64,000 nt of DNA. It comes from CAZQVA01 sp964596685. GTDB lineage: Bacteria; Chlamydiota; Chlamydiia; Chlamydiales; VFKH01. Shown in pieces: positions 52,648 through 60,554 of the stretch (positions are counted from its first letter, which is position 1; each line of letters begins with the position of its first letter). Position numbers and translations under genes: made by a program. The notes below the pieces were generated by a model, which was not told the origin of the DNA, did no database searches, and was given only the letters and a program-made list of their open reading frames with translations. The stretch is from positions 121,726 through 185,725 of the forward strand of contig CAZQVA010000001.1 in assembly GCA_964596685.1 (NCBI GenBank), given 5' to 3'.

Positions 52648-53009
52648 CAATCTTTCCCATCTTCATGCTCTTCCAATTCCTTTTGAATTTCTTCTTCTTC
52701 CTCTATCTCAGGAGGCTCTTCATGGAGAAAAGCTTTAAAGAGCAGATAAAGTCCGCCGAGCACAAATAGTACGGGTGTCCAGGAGAGCTTGTACCATACT
52801 GTGACAAATACACCCCCAAAGATGACAAGTGATAAAAAGGCATCATACCATTGATTTAAAAGCGCTTGACGAACGACGAGCGCAAGACCTATTGCCAACA
52901 TGATCCCTGGCCACCAAAAATCAAATCCGGCAAGCGCGGCAAGGGACAGCAAAAAAATACCAGCACCGAAGCGATTCGCTTTAGGTAGGCTTACAAAGGG
53001 TTTTGTCAT
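52647..53009 (-). CDS. Small membrane protein, paralogue A
   Basis: The product is 120 aa with three to four helices (AGIFLLSLAALAGFDFWWPGIMLAIGLALVVRQAL, FLSLVIFGGVFVTVW, VLFVLGGLYLLFKAF) and an acidic tail (EEEEEIQKELEEHED). It shares GIAL/GLAL-x-VRQAL with the neighbour at 53030, indicating an old duplication. Unknown function; the compact helices and GLALVVRQAL motif resemble DUF5668-type envelope proteins. Confidence 0.7.
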   Translation of the reverse strand: MTKPFVSLPKANRFGAGIFLLSLAALAGFDFWWPGIMLAIGLALVVRQALLNQWYDAFLSLVIFGGVFVTVWYKLSWTPVLFVLGGLYLLFKAFLHEEPPEIEEEEEIQKELEEHEDGKD

Positions 53010-53029
53010 TTTAACTCCGAGTGACTTGA

Positions 53030-53383
53030 TTATTCCGCCGCCGCAGGTGGATCTGCAGGAGGAGCATCCCCCTTACTTTTAAACTCAAAAAACTGCCTTA
53101 GAATATAGTATACGGCACCTATCATAAGAAATGTAGGAAAAAATACACGAGCAAAAAATTGCATAAAAGAGGAAAAGAAAAGCGCCCCAAAAACAAGCAC
53201 CGTTACAATCACATCGAGGTGATGCATATTTAGCGCCTGACGCACCAGCAAGGCAATCCCCGTTACTAGCGCTAAAGCAGGCATCCAGTCATAAACACCC
53301 ATGTATGACAACACACCAATACCTACAATAAAAACGATCGCTGCAACTGTATTGCAAATCTTTGGCGAATTAATCCCCGACAT
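53030..53383 (-). CDS. Small membrane protein, paralogue B
   Basis: The product is 117 aa. Helices at about 13-32, 35-50, 58-75 and 78-95 with the shared GIALLVRQALNMHHLD element, and an Ala/Pro-rich tail (DAPPADPPAAAE). It is the first gene of the minus-strand set that ends with the LRR gene. Function unknown. Confidence 0.7.
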   Translation of the reverse strand: MSGINSPKICNTVAAIVFIVGIGVLSYMGVYDWMPALALVTGIALLVRQALNMHHLDVIVTVLVFGALFFSSFMQFFARVFFPTFLMIGAVYYILRQFFEFKSKGDAPPADPPAAAE

Positions 53384-53453
53384 AATCCTTCCTATTTTCT
53401 CAAGTTTAAATTATTTTTATTCATAAGAGCAAGAGGAGTTTACCAAAGAGAAA

Positions 53454-53606
53454 ATGATGACTCAAAAAACCAACACAAAAAAGCCTTTAGACTCCACTAA
53501 AAAGACCACGCTTCCAAAAACCACTCTCAAAAAGAAAGTTAAAGGCGGTTATGTTTCATCAGATGAAACCGAGCCTGGTTACTCCGGCACTGGTTTTGGT
53601 GCTTGA
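53454..53606 (+). CDS. Small basic protein, 50 aa
   Basis: The ORF ATG 53454 to TGA 53606 has an AAGAG-like leader. The product is Lys/Thr-rich (KKPLDSTKKTTLPKTTLKKK) with a C-terminal EPGYSGTGFGA motif. Composition is non-random and the end is glycine/aromatic-rich as in conserved small proteins, but I recognise no family. It lies divergent from the membrane-protein genes. It might be a nucleoid or RNA-associated peptide, which is speculation. Confidence 0.5.
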   Translation: MMTQKTNTKKPLDSTKKTTLPKTTLKKKVKGGYVSSDETEPGYSGTGFGA

Positions 53607-53650
53607 GTAAAGTAGCCTCATACTTTATCTAAATTGACATTCACCCCCCA

Positions 53651-56023
53651 TCATAGACGATTCATACGCTGCGCATTGATGATGACTAGTAAACTGCTCA
53701 AAGTCATTGCTGCAGCGGCAATGAGTGGCGTTGTCCATCCAATAAGTGCACATAGCAACGCCAAGATGTTGTAAAAGAAGGCCCAGAAGATGTTTTGTCG
53801 AATGATGCGCGCCATTTTTTTGGCGTGACGCTCTAGCATGGGCAACGTGCTCAAATTTGAACGCGTGAGGATCACATCACTGACCTGGAGGGAAAGGTCT
53901 GTCGCCTCCAAAAGTGAAATGCCTACATCGGCTGCAGCTAGAGCTGGTGCATCATTCATGCCATCCCCTACCATGACAACCACACCCTTTTGCTGTTCAT
54001 TATGGATAAAAGCGTGTTTCTGGACAGGCGATTGTTCGCTCCGCGCAGCGATGCCCAGTGCATGCGCAACCCGCTTAACGCTTCTTGCATGATCTCCAGA
54101 CAATAAATGACAGCGTTCAGGACCCAGGGCCTCCAGCGTCTCTTTAGTTTCTGGACGTATCGAATCGGTAAAGACAAAACACAAGGTCAGGTCCTTAGTT
54201 GTAAAAAAAGTGCATGCAGAGGCCAGCTCATGAGGCTCTGGACAAGAATACCCCAGTGAAGTGACAAAAGCGCGCGAGCCAATTGCCGCTACATCTGGAA
54301 TCTCCACCCCTTGTCCTGCATGCTCACGGACAGAAAGAATATTAAAAACACCTTCGGAAGGCAGCGTACGTTGAATGGCCAAGGAAATCGGATGAATTGA
54401 AACGGCTGTACAACTCTGCAATAGTGCCATCTGATCGAGAGAAAGGATGTGCTGCCACTGCGCTTCTTTTTCCCATGCCCCTTGCTGCCATATCAGTACA
54501 TGCTCAATTTTTAATTGTCCGTCAGTCAGAGTGCCCGTTTTATCAAAAACCCAATGGCTCACTTTAGCCAAAAGAGGTAGGATAGCGCGATTGCGCACTA
54601 AGACCCCCTCTTCACTCAGACGACTGAGTGTAAGTGCCTCCGCTAATGGCACTGCGATCCCTACTGCACACGGACAAGCAGCCACAAGAAGGGCAATAGC
54701 CCTAGTCATCCCCTCATACCAAGATACAGTGCTTCCAAGCACTAAAAACGCCACAAAGGCAATGAAGAGAATGGCTGGAATAAAATATTGTAACAATTGA
54801 TCTAGTGAATGTGGTTGCATCCTTTTGTGGGGCATATCTTGTTGCACTAATGCCACCATTTCATGAATGAAAGATCTCTCGGGAGGCTGTATGACATCGA
54901 CCACAAGCGTTCCTGCAATTAACAAGGAACCCGCTGTAACTTTATCTCCACATACTTTCGGAATAGGTACTGCTTCCCCCGTAATAATCGATTCATCGAC
55001 ACTCCCAAGCCCTTCTGCAATACGTCCGTCAACCACAATTTTCTCACCGCAGTACACAACAACTTGATCCCCTTTATGCACCTCTTTAATGGGCACAAAA
55101 TGAGCTCCTTTCTCAGAGGTGATTTTGCGGGCGCGTTTGGGTAACACACACCCTAAAGCATACAGCGTCTTTTTCAGAGAGATCTTTGCGCGACTCTGCA
55201 ACCACTTTCCCCAAAGCACAAATGTCACAATTGCAGTCACTGTATCAAAATAAACATACTGCACGCCTCGTAACATTGAATCGATAGATAGGGCCATTCC
55301 TGTACATACGGCAATCACCACGAGACTTTCTACACTCCAAGCTTTTTGTCTTAAAGCACCAAAAAAACGCCTAAAGAATGGCCAGGCACAATAAGTCACA
55401 ACCGGTAAGGTCATAATGAAAGAGAGCCATGAAAATAACCCTTCCTCCTTCGTTCCACTGATCAAACTACTATAAATCGGATACGAGAGCATCATGACAT
55501 TCAACGTACAAAAAGCGGACAACCCTAAACGCACCGCTAGGCGCCTTTGTAAAGATACAGAAGCCTCCTCTTCCAGTGTTGTGGGATGGTATCCAAGATG
55601 CTGTATCAAATTTAAAATCCCCTCTTGGGATATATTGCGTGGATTATAATCGATGACGGCAAAATCGGTCGCATAATCAATGCGACAGGATAAAATCCCC
55701 GTCTTCTGTAGCAGTATCCATGTAATCAATTGTGCACAAGAAGGACACCAAAGGTCAGGGATTTGAAAATAGAAGCGAACTTTTTCTTCTGCACTTCTCT
55801 CTTCTTCTTGAAGGTTTGCCAAGAGCTGTGGATTAGAAATTAGCCCAGAGCGCACCGCTTCTTGAAAGAGAGGTGTCTCTTTTGCCTGAGCCGTTTTGCT
55901 TCTGACAGCGAGTACTTCATAAACAACTCGGCAGCCTGGGCAGCAGAAGATCTTTTCTTCTGCTACTATAGGACGCAGCGCTAATTGACCACATAGCACA
56001 CATGGAGAAGGATCATTGGACAT
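53651..56023 (-). CDS. Copper/heavy-metal P1B-type ATPase (CopA/FixI-like)
   Basis: ATG 56023 is taken; a TTG one codon earlier also fits. The product is 790 aa. A Cys-rich N-terminal zinc-ribbon-like piece (CVLCGQLA, CCPGCRVVYE) is followed by an HMA-like region (DLWCPSCAQL), then the membrane segments with the metal-binding CPC (VAACPCAVGIAVPLAEAL), phosphorylation loop DKTGTLTDG and GDGMNDAPAL. It exports Cu or a related metal across the inner membrane. The FixI/CcoI-like N-terminus suggests copper delivery to a cytochrome oxidase as an alternative. It overlaps the HD-GYP gene by 11 bases. Confidence 0.9.
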   Translation of the reverse strand: MSNDPSPCVLCGQLALRPIVAEEKIFCCPGCRVVYEVLAVRSKTAQAKETPLFQEAVRSGLISNPQLLANLQEEERSAEEKVRFYFQIPDLWCPSCAQLITWILLQKTGILSCRIDYATDFAVIDYNPRNISQEGILNLIQHLGYHPTTLEEEASVSLQRRLAVRLGLSAFCTLNVMMLSYPIYSSLISGTKEEGLFSWLSFIMTLPVVTYCAWPFFRRFFGALRQKAWSVESLVVIAVCTGMALSIDSMLRGVQYVYFDTVTAIVTFVLWGKWLQSRAKISLKKTLYALGCVLPKRARKITSEKGAHFVPIKEVHKGDQVVVYCGEKIVVDGRIAEGLGSVDESIITGEAVPIPKVCGDKVTAGSLLIAGTLVVDVIQPPERSFIHEMVALVQQDMPHKRMQPHSLDQLLQYFIPAILFIAFVAFLVLGSTVSWYEGMTRAIALLVAACPCAVGIAVPLAEALTLSRLSEEGVLVRNRAILPLLAKVSHWVFDKTGTLTDGQLKIEHVLIWQQGAWEKEAQWQHILSLDQMALLQSCTAVSIHPISLAIQRTLPSEGVFNILSVREHAGQGVEIPDVAAIGSRAFVTSLGYSCPEPHELASACTFFTTKDLTLCFVFTDSIRPETKETLEALGPERCHLLSGDHARSVKRVAHALGIAARSEQSPVQKHAFIHNEQQKGVVVMVGDGMNDAPALAAADVGISLLEATDLSLQVSDVILTRSNLSTLPMLERHAKKMARIIRQNIFWAFFYNILALLCALIGWTTPLIAAAAMTLSSLLVIINAQRMNRL

Positions 56024-57596
56024 CAATTTGCTCAGGCGTTAAGTATTGTTTTCCATAACGCAGATAAACTTTCTCATTCATGAAGATTTGCCAGATATCT
56101 TTATCGATATGCCCCTCTTCACTCATCTTTTGCATGATACGCAATGCCTCTGACAACTTCATGGGCTGTTTATAAGGGCGATCAGGCGCCGTCAATGCCT
56201 CAAAAATATCCGCAATTGCTAACATACGCGCTCTCAGCGATAATTGATCTGCTTTTAGGCCATTGGGATAGCCCTTACCATCTAAACGCTCATGATGTTT
56301 ACCCGCGATCTCTGGTACCTCTTTGAGGTATTTCGGATAGGGAATTTTATCGAGCATCTTGATGGTCATGACGACGTGATTTTGGATAATTTGCCGCTCT
56401 CTTTCCGTCAGAGTACCTTTCACAATGGTAAGGTTTTCCTCTTCATCCGTCGTAAGAAAAGGCTCTTCTTTGCCTTGCCAGTCCTGCCACTGCAATTTTG
56501 CAAAACTGTGCACCTGCTGTTGATCTTCTGGACTCATCATCTCTGAACCCTGATTGCTTCTATAGATCAACTCGCGCATCTCTTCGATCTTTTTCTGTGC
56601 AGCTATCTCTTCTGCTTCGAGCTGCTTCCAATTTTCCTGGGGAGTGACTCCTTGAAGCTTTTTCTCCAATACTGCAATATGCGCCTCAGCTCTGAGTACA
56701 GCTAAGCGCACATCAATCAGATCCATGCGGTCTATAATCGTCTGTAATTTTTTTCCCTTTTCTACAACATAAACAGGGGTCGTCACTTTCCCGCAGTCAT
56801 GCAACAGAGCGGCGATATTAAGCTCATAGAGTTCATCTTGTGTGAAGCGCAAACCGGCAAGCGGTCCTTTAGTATTCACATTGACAGCCGCCGCAATCAT
56901 TTCGGTAATAATAGGAACGCGTTTACAGTGCTTTCCGGTTACAGGAGATTTTTCGTCGATCGCTTCACAAATGACGCGCGTTAATGCTTCAAACATCGAG
57001 CGCAACTCTTCAATCAAACGATAATTTGTCATTGCCACAGCGGCTTGAGAAGCAAGCGATTCAACAAGGGTCTGTTCTTCAAAGGTAAAATAAGCATGGT
57101 CTGCAGGTGTCTTGCGCGGATTTAAAAGTTGAATAATCCCAATGACCTCTCCTTCGTGATTTTTTAAAGGGATCGTCAACATGGCGCGCGAGCGGTAATT
57201 ATTTCTTTCATCGAAGGAATGCGTACCGGAAAAGTCAAATCCAGTCTCTTCGTAGACATCAACAATATTTACCGTGGTACCATGATGGAAGACATAGGAA
57301 GCAACCATATGCTCATTAGGCTCTCCATTCTCATGAAAAAGGGTAATTTCAGGGAAAGGCGATTCTTTACCAATGTGATAAGTATAGTGAATATTGAGTG
57401 AATCAGTCTGAATGATCGCAAATCGCAAAGTGTGCTGGGGAGTAACCAAATATAAGGTCCCTCCATCGGCATATGTCAGCTCCTTTGCGCCATCTAGGAT
57501 ATCTTCCATCAATCGGCTGTGATCTTTCTGTGTCGACAAAGAAATCCCAACTTGCGTCAACTTATTAATCGTGGCAAATAGATCTCTCTTCACCAT
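56013..57596 (-). CDS. GAF/HD-GYP domain protein (putative cyclic dinucleotide phosphodiesterase)
   Basis: The product is 527 aa. AGAGGTAGGA precedes the ATG. A GAF domain (about 15-190: GTLYLVTPQHTLRFAII, RAMLTIPLKNHEGEVIGIIQLLNP) is followed by an HD-GYP domain with HDCGKVTTP near 265 and the complete HHERLDGKGYP motif near 437, the set needed for c-di-GMP hydrolysis. A helical insert lies between the HD and GYP parts. c-di-GMP signalling is not known in the well-studied Chlamydiaceae, so the true ligand is uncertain. It is coupled to the metal ATPase gene. Confidence 0.88.
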   Translation of the reverse strand: MVKRDLFATINKLTQVGISLSTQKDHSRLMEDILDGAKELTYADGGTLYLVTPQHTLRFAIIQTDSLNIHYTYHIGKESPFPEITLFHENGEPNEHMVASYVFHHGTTVNIVDVYEETGFDFSGTHSFDERNNYRSRAMLTIPLKNHEGEVIGIIQLLNPRKTPADHAYFTFEEQTLVESLASQAAVAMTNYRLIEELRSMFEALTRVICEAIDEKSPVTGKHCKRVPIITEMIAAAVNVNTKGPLAGLRFTQDELYELNIAALLHDCGKVTTPVYVVEKGKKLQTIIDRMDLIDVRLAVLRAEAHIAVLEKKLQGVTPQENWKQLEAEEIAAQKKIEEMRELIYRSNQGSEMMSPEDQQQVHSFAKLQWQDWQGKEEPFLTTDEEENLTIVKGTLTERERQIIQNHVVMTIKMLDKIPYPKYLKEVPEIAGKHHERLDGKGYPNGLKADQLSLRARMLAIADIFEALTAPDRPYKQPMKLSEALRIMQKMSEEGHIDKDIWQIFMNEKVYLRYGKQYLTPEQIDVQ

Positions 57597-57616
57597 TCCT
57601 ACCTCTCTTATTCACG

Positions 57617-57635
57617 TAGTTTGTCTAAAGTCCAG
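57617..57635 (+). mobile_element. MITE right-end fragment
   Basis: The bases tagtttgtctaaagtccag match the outer right end of the MITE (copy A form). It is 20 bp upstream of the HD-GYP gene start, on the promoter side. Confidence 0.6.
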
Positions 57636-57750
57636 CTTAAACAAAATTACATTTTTAAACGTGTAGTTTTATTGTCAACGTCGCCAGTGAGTGAGGGTGT
57701 AATTAAAAGTGTTAGTTAACTATTTAGAGCTAAAATGGAAGCTTTTCTTA

Positions 57751-58001
57751 AGGATTCACCAGACAACCTTCTGCCAAAAAATCCTTATTTTCCCCCTCGG
57801 TGTGCTCTGTGGGCTCTGTGGTGAATTTTTTTATTTAAAACTTATGTTAATTTTTTTTAACCACAGAGCCCACAGAGCACACAGAGGGTGCATAAGCTGT
57901 TACACCTTATCTTGAATGAGAATTAATGGAGACCGGAGTGGGTATTAGAAGAACATGAGTCCCTAGTTTTTTCATCCTTCCTAACACTTTGAATTACACC
58001 C
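57751..58001 (+). repeat. CACAGAG-hairpin repeat, copy 2 (about 250 bp)
   Basis: The long inverted arms 57793-57820 and 57861-57888 pair over about 28 bp with one or two mismatches and a loop of about 40 nt. Sequence matches copy 1 at 43323. The element runs into the tlyA 3' end: the tlyA stop (57994-57996) is within it. The region 57597-57750 before it holds only the MITE fragment. Confidence 0.85.
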
Positions 58002-58713
58002 AGTGAGTGAGAAATTCTTGATTGCGCTCTTGCCCATTTGCGGTAGGTACTATACCTCTCATCTTCCATGCAGATTGAGCGGCAGCGCATTGTATTTTTT
58101 CAATGGCTTGTTGGTGAACTTTTGGATCCTTAATGATCCCCCCTTTATGAAATCGCCTGCTCTCCATCTCAAACTGGGGTTTGATCAATAAAATAAAGTC
58201 TCCGCTCTCTTTTAACCACTTATCTAGCGAGTCAAAAAGAGGGATAGCACTCGTAAAAGAGAGATCTGCAACAACAAGATCAACTTTTTGGTGATCGAGA
58301 AAACTAAAGGGAAGCTCTTGAAAGGAACACTTTTCTTGAAAGTGCACGCGTGGATCACTCTTTAATGTGGCGTGTAACTGCCCCTGCCCTACATCGATCG
58401 CATACACTTGCGATGCTCCATGTTGCAGGAGGCAATCAGTGAATCCCCCCGTTGAAGCGCCGATATCAAGAGCTCTTTTTCCATGGCAGTCGATCAAGAA
58501 TGTTTTTAGAGCAAGTTCTAACTTAAAACCACCCCGTGAGACATACTTCCATGGATTAAACAGTAAATTGAGCTTATCTGAAGGGTGGCAGAGATAGGAA
58601 ACTTTTTGAATTGTGACGCCATTAACTTGAACAGCCCCCTGTAAAACAGCTTCTTGAGCTTTTTGCCGCGATTCAAAAAATGCCTGTTGCACAAGAAGTT
58701 GATCAAGTCGCAT
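57994..58713 (-). CDS. tlyA: TlyA-family rRNA methyltransferase / S4-domain protein
   Basis: The product is 239 aa. An N-terminal S4 RNA-binding domain (RLDQLLVQQAFFESRQKAQEAVLQGAVQVNG) is followed by an FtsJ-like SAM-dependent methyltransferase domain (ALDIGASTGGFTDCLLQHGA, then VYAIDVGQGQL). It is predicted to 2'-O-methylate 16S and 23S rRNA; some homologues are haemolysins. The last residues and the stop codon lie inside the CACAGAG repeat, so the C-terminus was probably changed by the insertion. It follows a barrel-protein gene by nine bases. Confidence 0.92.
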   Translation of the reverse strand: MRLDQLLVQQAFFESRQKAQEAVLQGAVQVNGVTIQKVSYLCHPSDKLNLLFNPWKYVSRGGFKLELALKTFLIDCHGKRALDIGASTGGFTDCLLQHGASQVYAIDVGQGQLHATLKSDPRVHFQEKCSFQELPFSFLDHQKVDLVVADLSFTSAIPLFDSLDKWLKESGDFILLIKPQFEMESRRFHKGGIIKDPKVHQQAIEKIQCAAAQSAWKMRGIVPTANGQERNQEFLTHWV

Positions 58714-58722
58714 AGGAGAACT

Positions 58723-59526
58723 CTAAACACCAAAAGGTAATTCAAATCCTATCGAACAGGAAGTGACTTCGATTGGTACGTTGTCAGAAACAAAGCGATG
58801 TTTGATTTCCACACTCCATATCCCCCAAGGAAACCATTCATACCGATATCCTGCAATGACATCTACCCAGCGATAAGCAATTGATCCATAGGTAAAAAAA
58901 TCATCTATTACCAAGTCCTGCCCGCCAAATCCCATTCTTCCTTCGACACCACAAAACCACTGGTGGTGGCATCTAGCCCACTCAAACTGTATTTTGGTAT
59001 AACCGAAGCCTGAGCGCTGCGTACCTGCGCCTAAAGCGGCTAAAGCCCATGCGCGCCACACCCAATGAGGACCACACGCCCATTCTTTTCCTGCAGCTAG
59101 ATGAATCATCGCTTCAATCGGCGCATGGTGTACAAGATTGATATCAGCAAGTGATTGTCTTAAGGGAAAAGCGACTTCAGCACCGCATGTCAATGACAAA
59201 AGATCTTCACCGATATCATCGAGAATTTGATAACGAACCTGTATAGCACCCTCTTCAAGATTGGCATGCTGCTCCTTCGTGTGCACGCCGCGCAATTGAA
59301 CTTGCACATCGATAGGCGTGAGAAATACAAATCCTAAGGTACTCTGCAAAGATTCATTCGTTGTTGAGTATAGAGTAGGACCTGTCGCTGTATCAATGCG
59401 ATGAAAAGCATCTGCAGCGATACGGTTATTCCAATAAAACTCATAGGGCTCATGCAACCATGGATCACGCTCGAAAGCACTCACCAGAACGGGAAGAAAA
59501 AGAGCAAATGCAAGAAATTTTTTCAT
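58723..59526 (-). CDS. Predicted outer-membrane beta-barrel protein
   Basis: The product is 267 aa. A signal peptide (FLAFALFLPVLVSAFERDPW) is followed by alternating aromatic strands (ALAALGAGTQRSGFGYTKIQFEWARCHHQWFCGVEGRMGFGG, then RWVDVIAGYRYEWFPWGIWSVEIKHRFVS). The C-terminal IGFELPFGV lacks the terminal Phe but keeps the aromatic strand. Probably an outer-membrane barrel or envelope protein of unknown ligand. Its start overlaps the trxB stop (ATGA) and it may be translated with trxB. Confidence 0.6.
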   Translation of the reverse strand: MKKFLAFALFLPVLVSAFERDPWLHEPYEFYWNNRIAADAFHRIDTATGPTLYSTTNESLQSTLGFVFLTPIDVQVQLRGVHTKEQHANLEEGAIQVRYQILDDIGEDLLSLTCGAEVAFPLRQSLADINLVHHAPIEAMIHLAAGKEWACGPHWVWRAWALAALGAGTQRSGFGYTKIQFEWARCHHQWFCGVEGRMGFGGQDLVIDDFFTYGSIAYRWVDVIAGYRYEWFPWGIWSVEIKHRFVSDNVPIEVTSCSIGFELPFGV

Positions 59527-60470
59527 TCGCGCGCGGACAGGTAACGCTCTGCCTCAAGTGCTGCCATACAACCACTTCCTGCAGCTGTTACCGCTTGTCT
59601 GTACACGTGATCCTGCACATCACCCGCCGCAAAAACCCCTTCTACATTAGTTGTAGAAGTGCCGGATACGACTTTGATATAGCCATTTGGATGACATTCT
59701 ACTTGTCCCCCCAAAAATGCTGTATTAGGACTGTGTCCAATGGCAAAGAAAACACCGCCAGCACTGAGTTTTTCGATAGCTCCATTGGTTGTATCCTTCA
59801 ATTGCACATGCGTGACCACTTTATCACCTTCAACAGCATGAAGCTCGCGATTCCATAAAATTTTAATTTTGGGATGTTCCATAGCGCGCTTTGCCATGAT
59901 TTTTGAAGCGCGCAGCTCATCGCGGCGATGAACCATGTAAACCGTACTCGCATAGCGTGTTAGAAAAATCGCTTCTTCAACTGCAGTATCGCCTCCACCA
60001 AACACAAATAATTCTTTGTTGCGAAAGATGGGCGCAGCTCCATCACACACCGCACATGCAGTGACACCTCGTTGCCAAAAACCACTTTCATCCGCACCTG
60101 GAACATTTAGTCGCTTTGCAGTGGCGCCTGTAGCAATAATTACCGCATCAGCCGTCCATACCTTATCTTTATTGCGTACAGTGAAGGGTCGATTGGAGAA
60201 ATCAACACTTTCCACATCTAGAGGTAATATTTGTGTACCAAAGCGTTCTGCCTGCGTTTTCATCTCCTGCATTAAGTCTGGACCCGTAATTCCTTTTGGA
60301 AACCCGGGGTAATTTTCCACTTCAGTTGTTGTCATCAGCTGTCCGCCTGCAGTTCCAGAAAAAAATCCTTCAAAAAGCAAGGGAGCTAAATTGGCACGTG
60401 CCGCATAAATTGCTGCAGTATACCCAGCCGGGCCTGAACCAATGATAATAAGTCTGTGATGGGTTGTCAT
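59523..60470 (-). CDS. trxB: Thioredoxin reductase
   Basis: The product is 315 aa with AAAGGA six bases before the ATG. FAD-binding GSGPAGYTAAIYAARANL at the N-terminus, redox-active CAVC (in ACAVCDGAAP), NADPH-binding GGGDTAVEEA and C-terminal GVFAAGDVQD. It reduces thioredoxin with NADPH in the cytoplasm. It is divergent from the transporter gene, sharing an 84-bp promoter region. Confidence 0.97.
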   Translation of the reverse strand: MTTHHRLIIIGSGPAGYTAAIYAARANLAPLLFEGFFSGTAGGQLMTTTEVENYPGFPKGITGPDLMQEMKTQAERFGTQILPLDVESVDFSNRPFTVRNKDKVWTADAVIIATGATAKRLNVPGADESGFWQRGVTACAVCDGAAPIFRNKELFVFGGGDTAVEEAIFLTRYASTVYMVHRRDELRASKIMAKRAMEHPKIKILWNRELHAVEGDKVVTHVQLKDTTNGAIEKLSAGGVFFAIGHSPNTAFLGGQVECHPNGYIKVVSGTSTTNVEGVFAAGDVQDHVYRQAVTAAGSGCMAALEAERYLSARE

Positions 60471-60554
60471 AGGGTCCTTTAAAGATGCGAGATAATTCTT
60501 TTGCAGAGTATAATTGATGTACGAATTTCAAGACAAAGAAGAGGGTGCAAAGCA

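Noticed and set aside
57709..57915. 68-aa open frame with a HRAHRG motif
   Set aside because: It is a reading of the CACAGAG repeat; the same run appears in copy 1 on the other strand.
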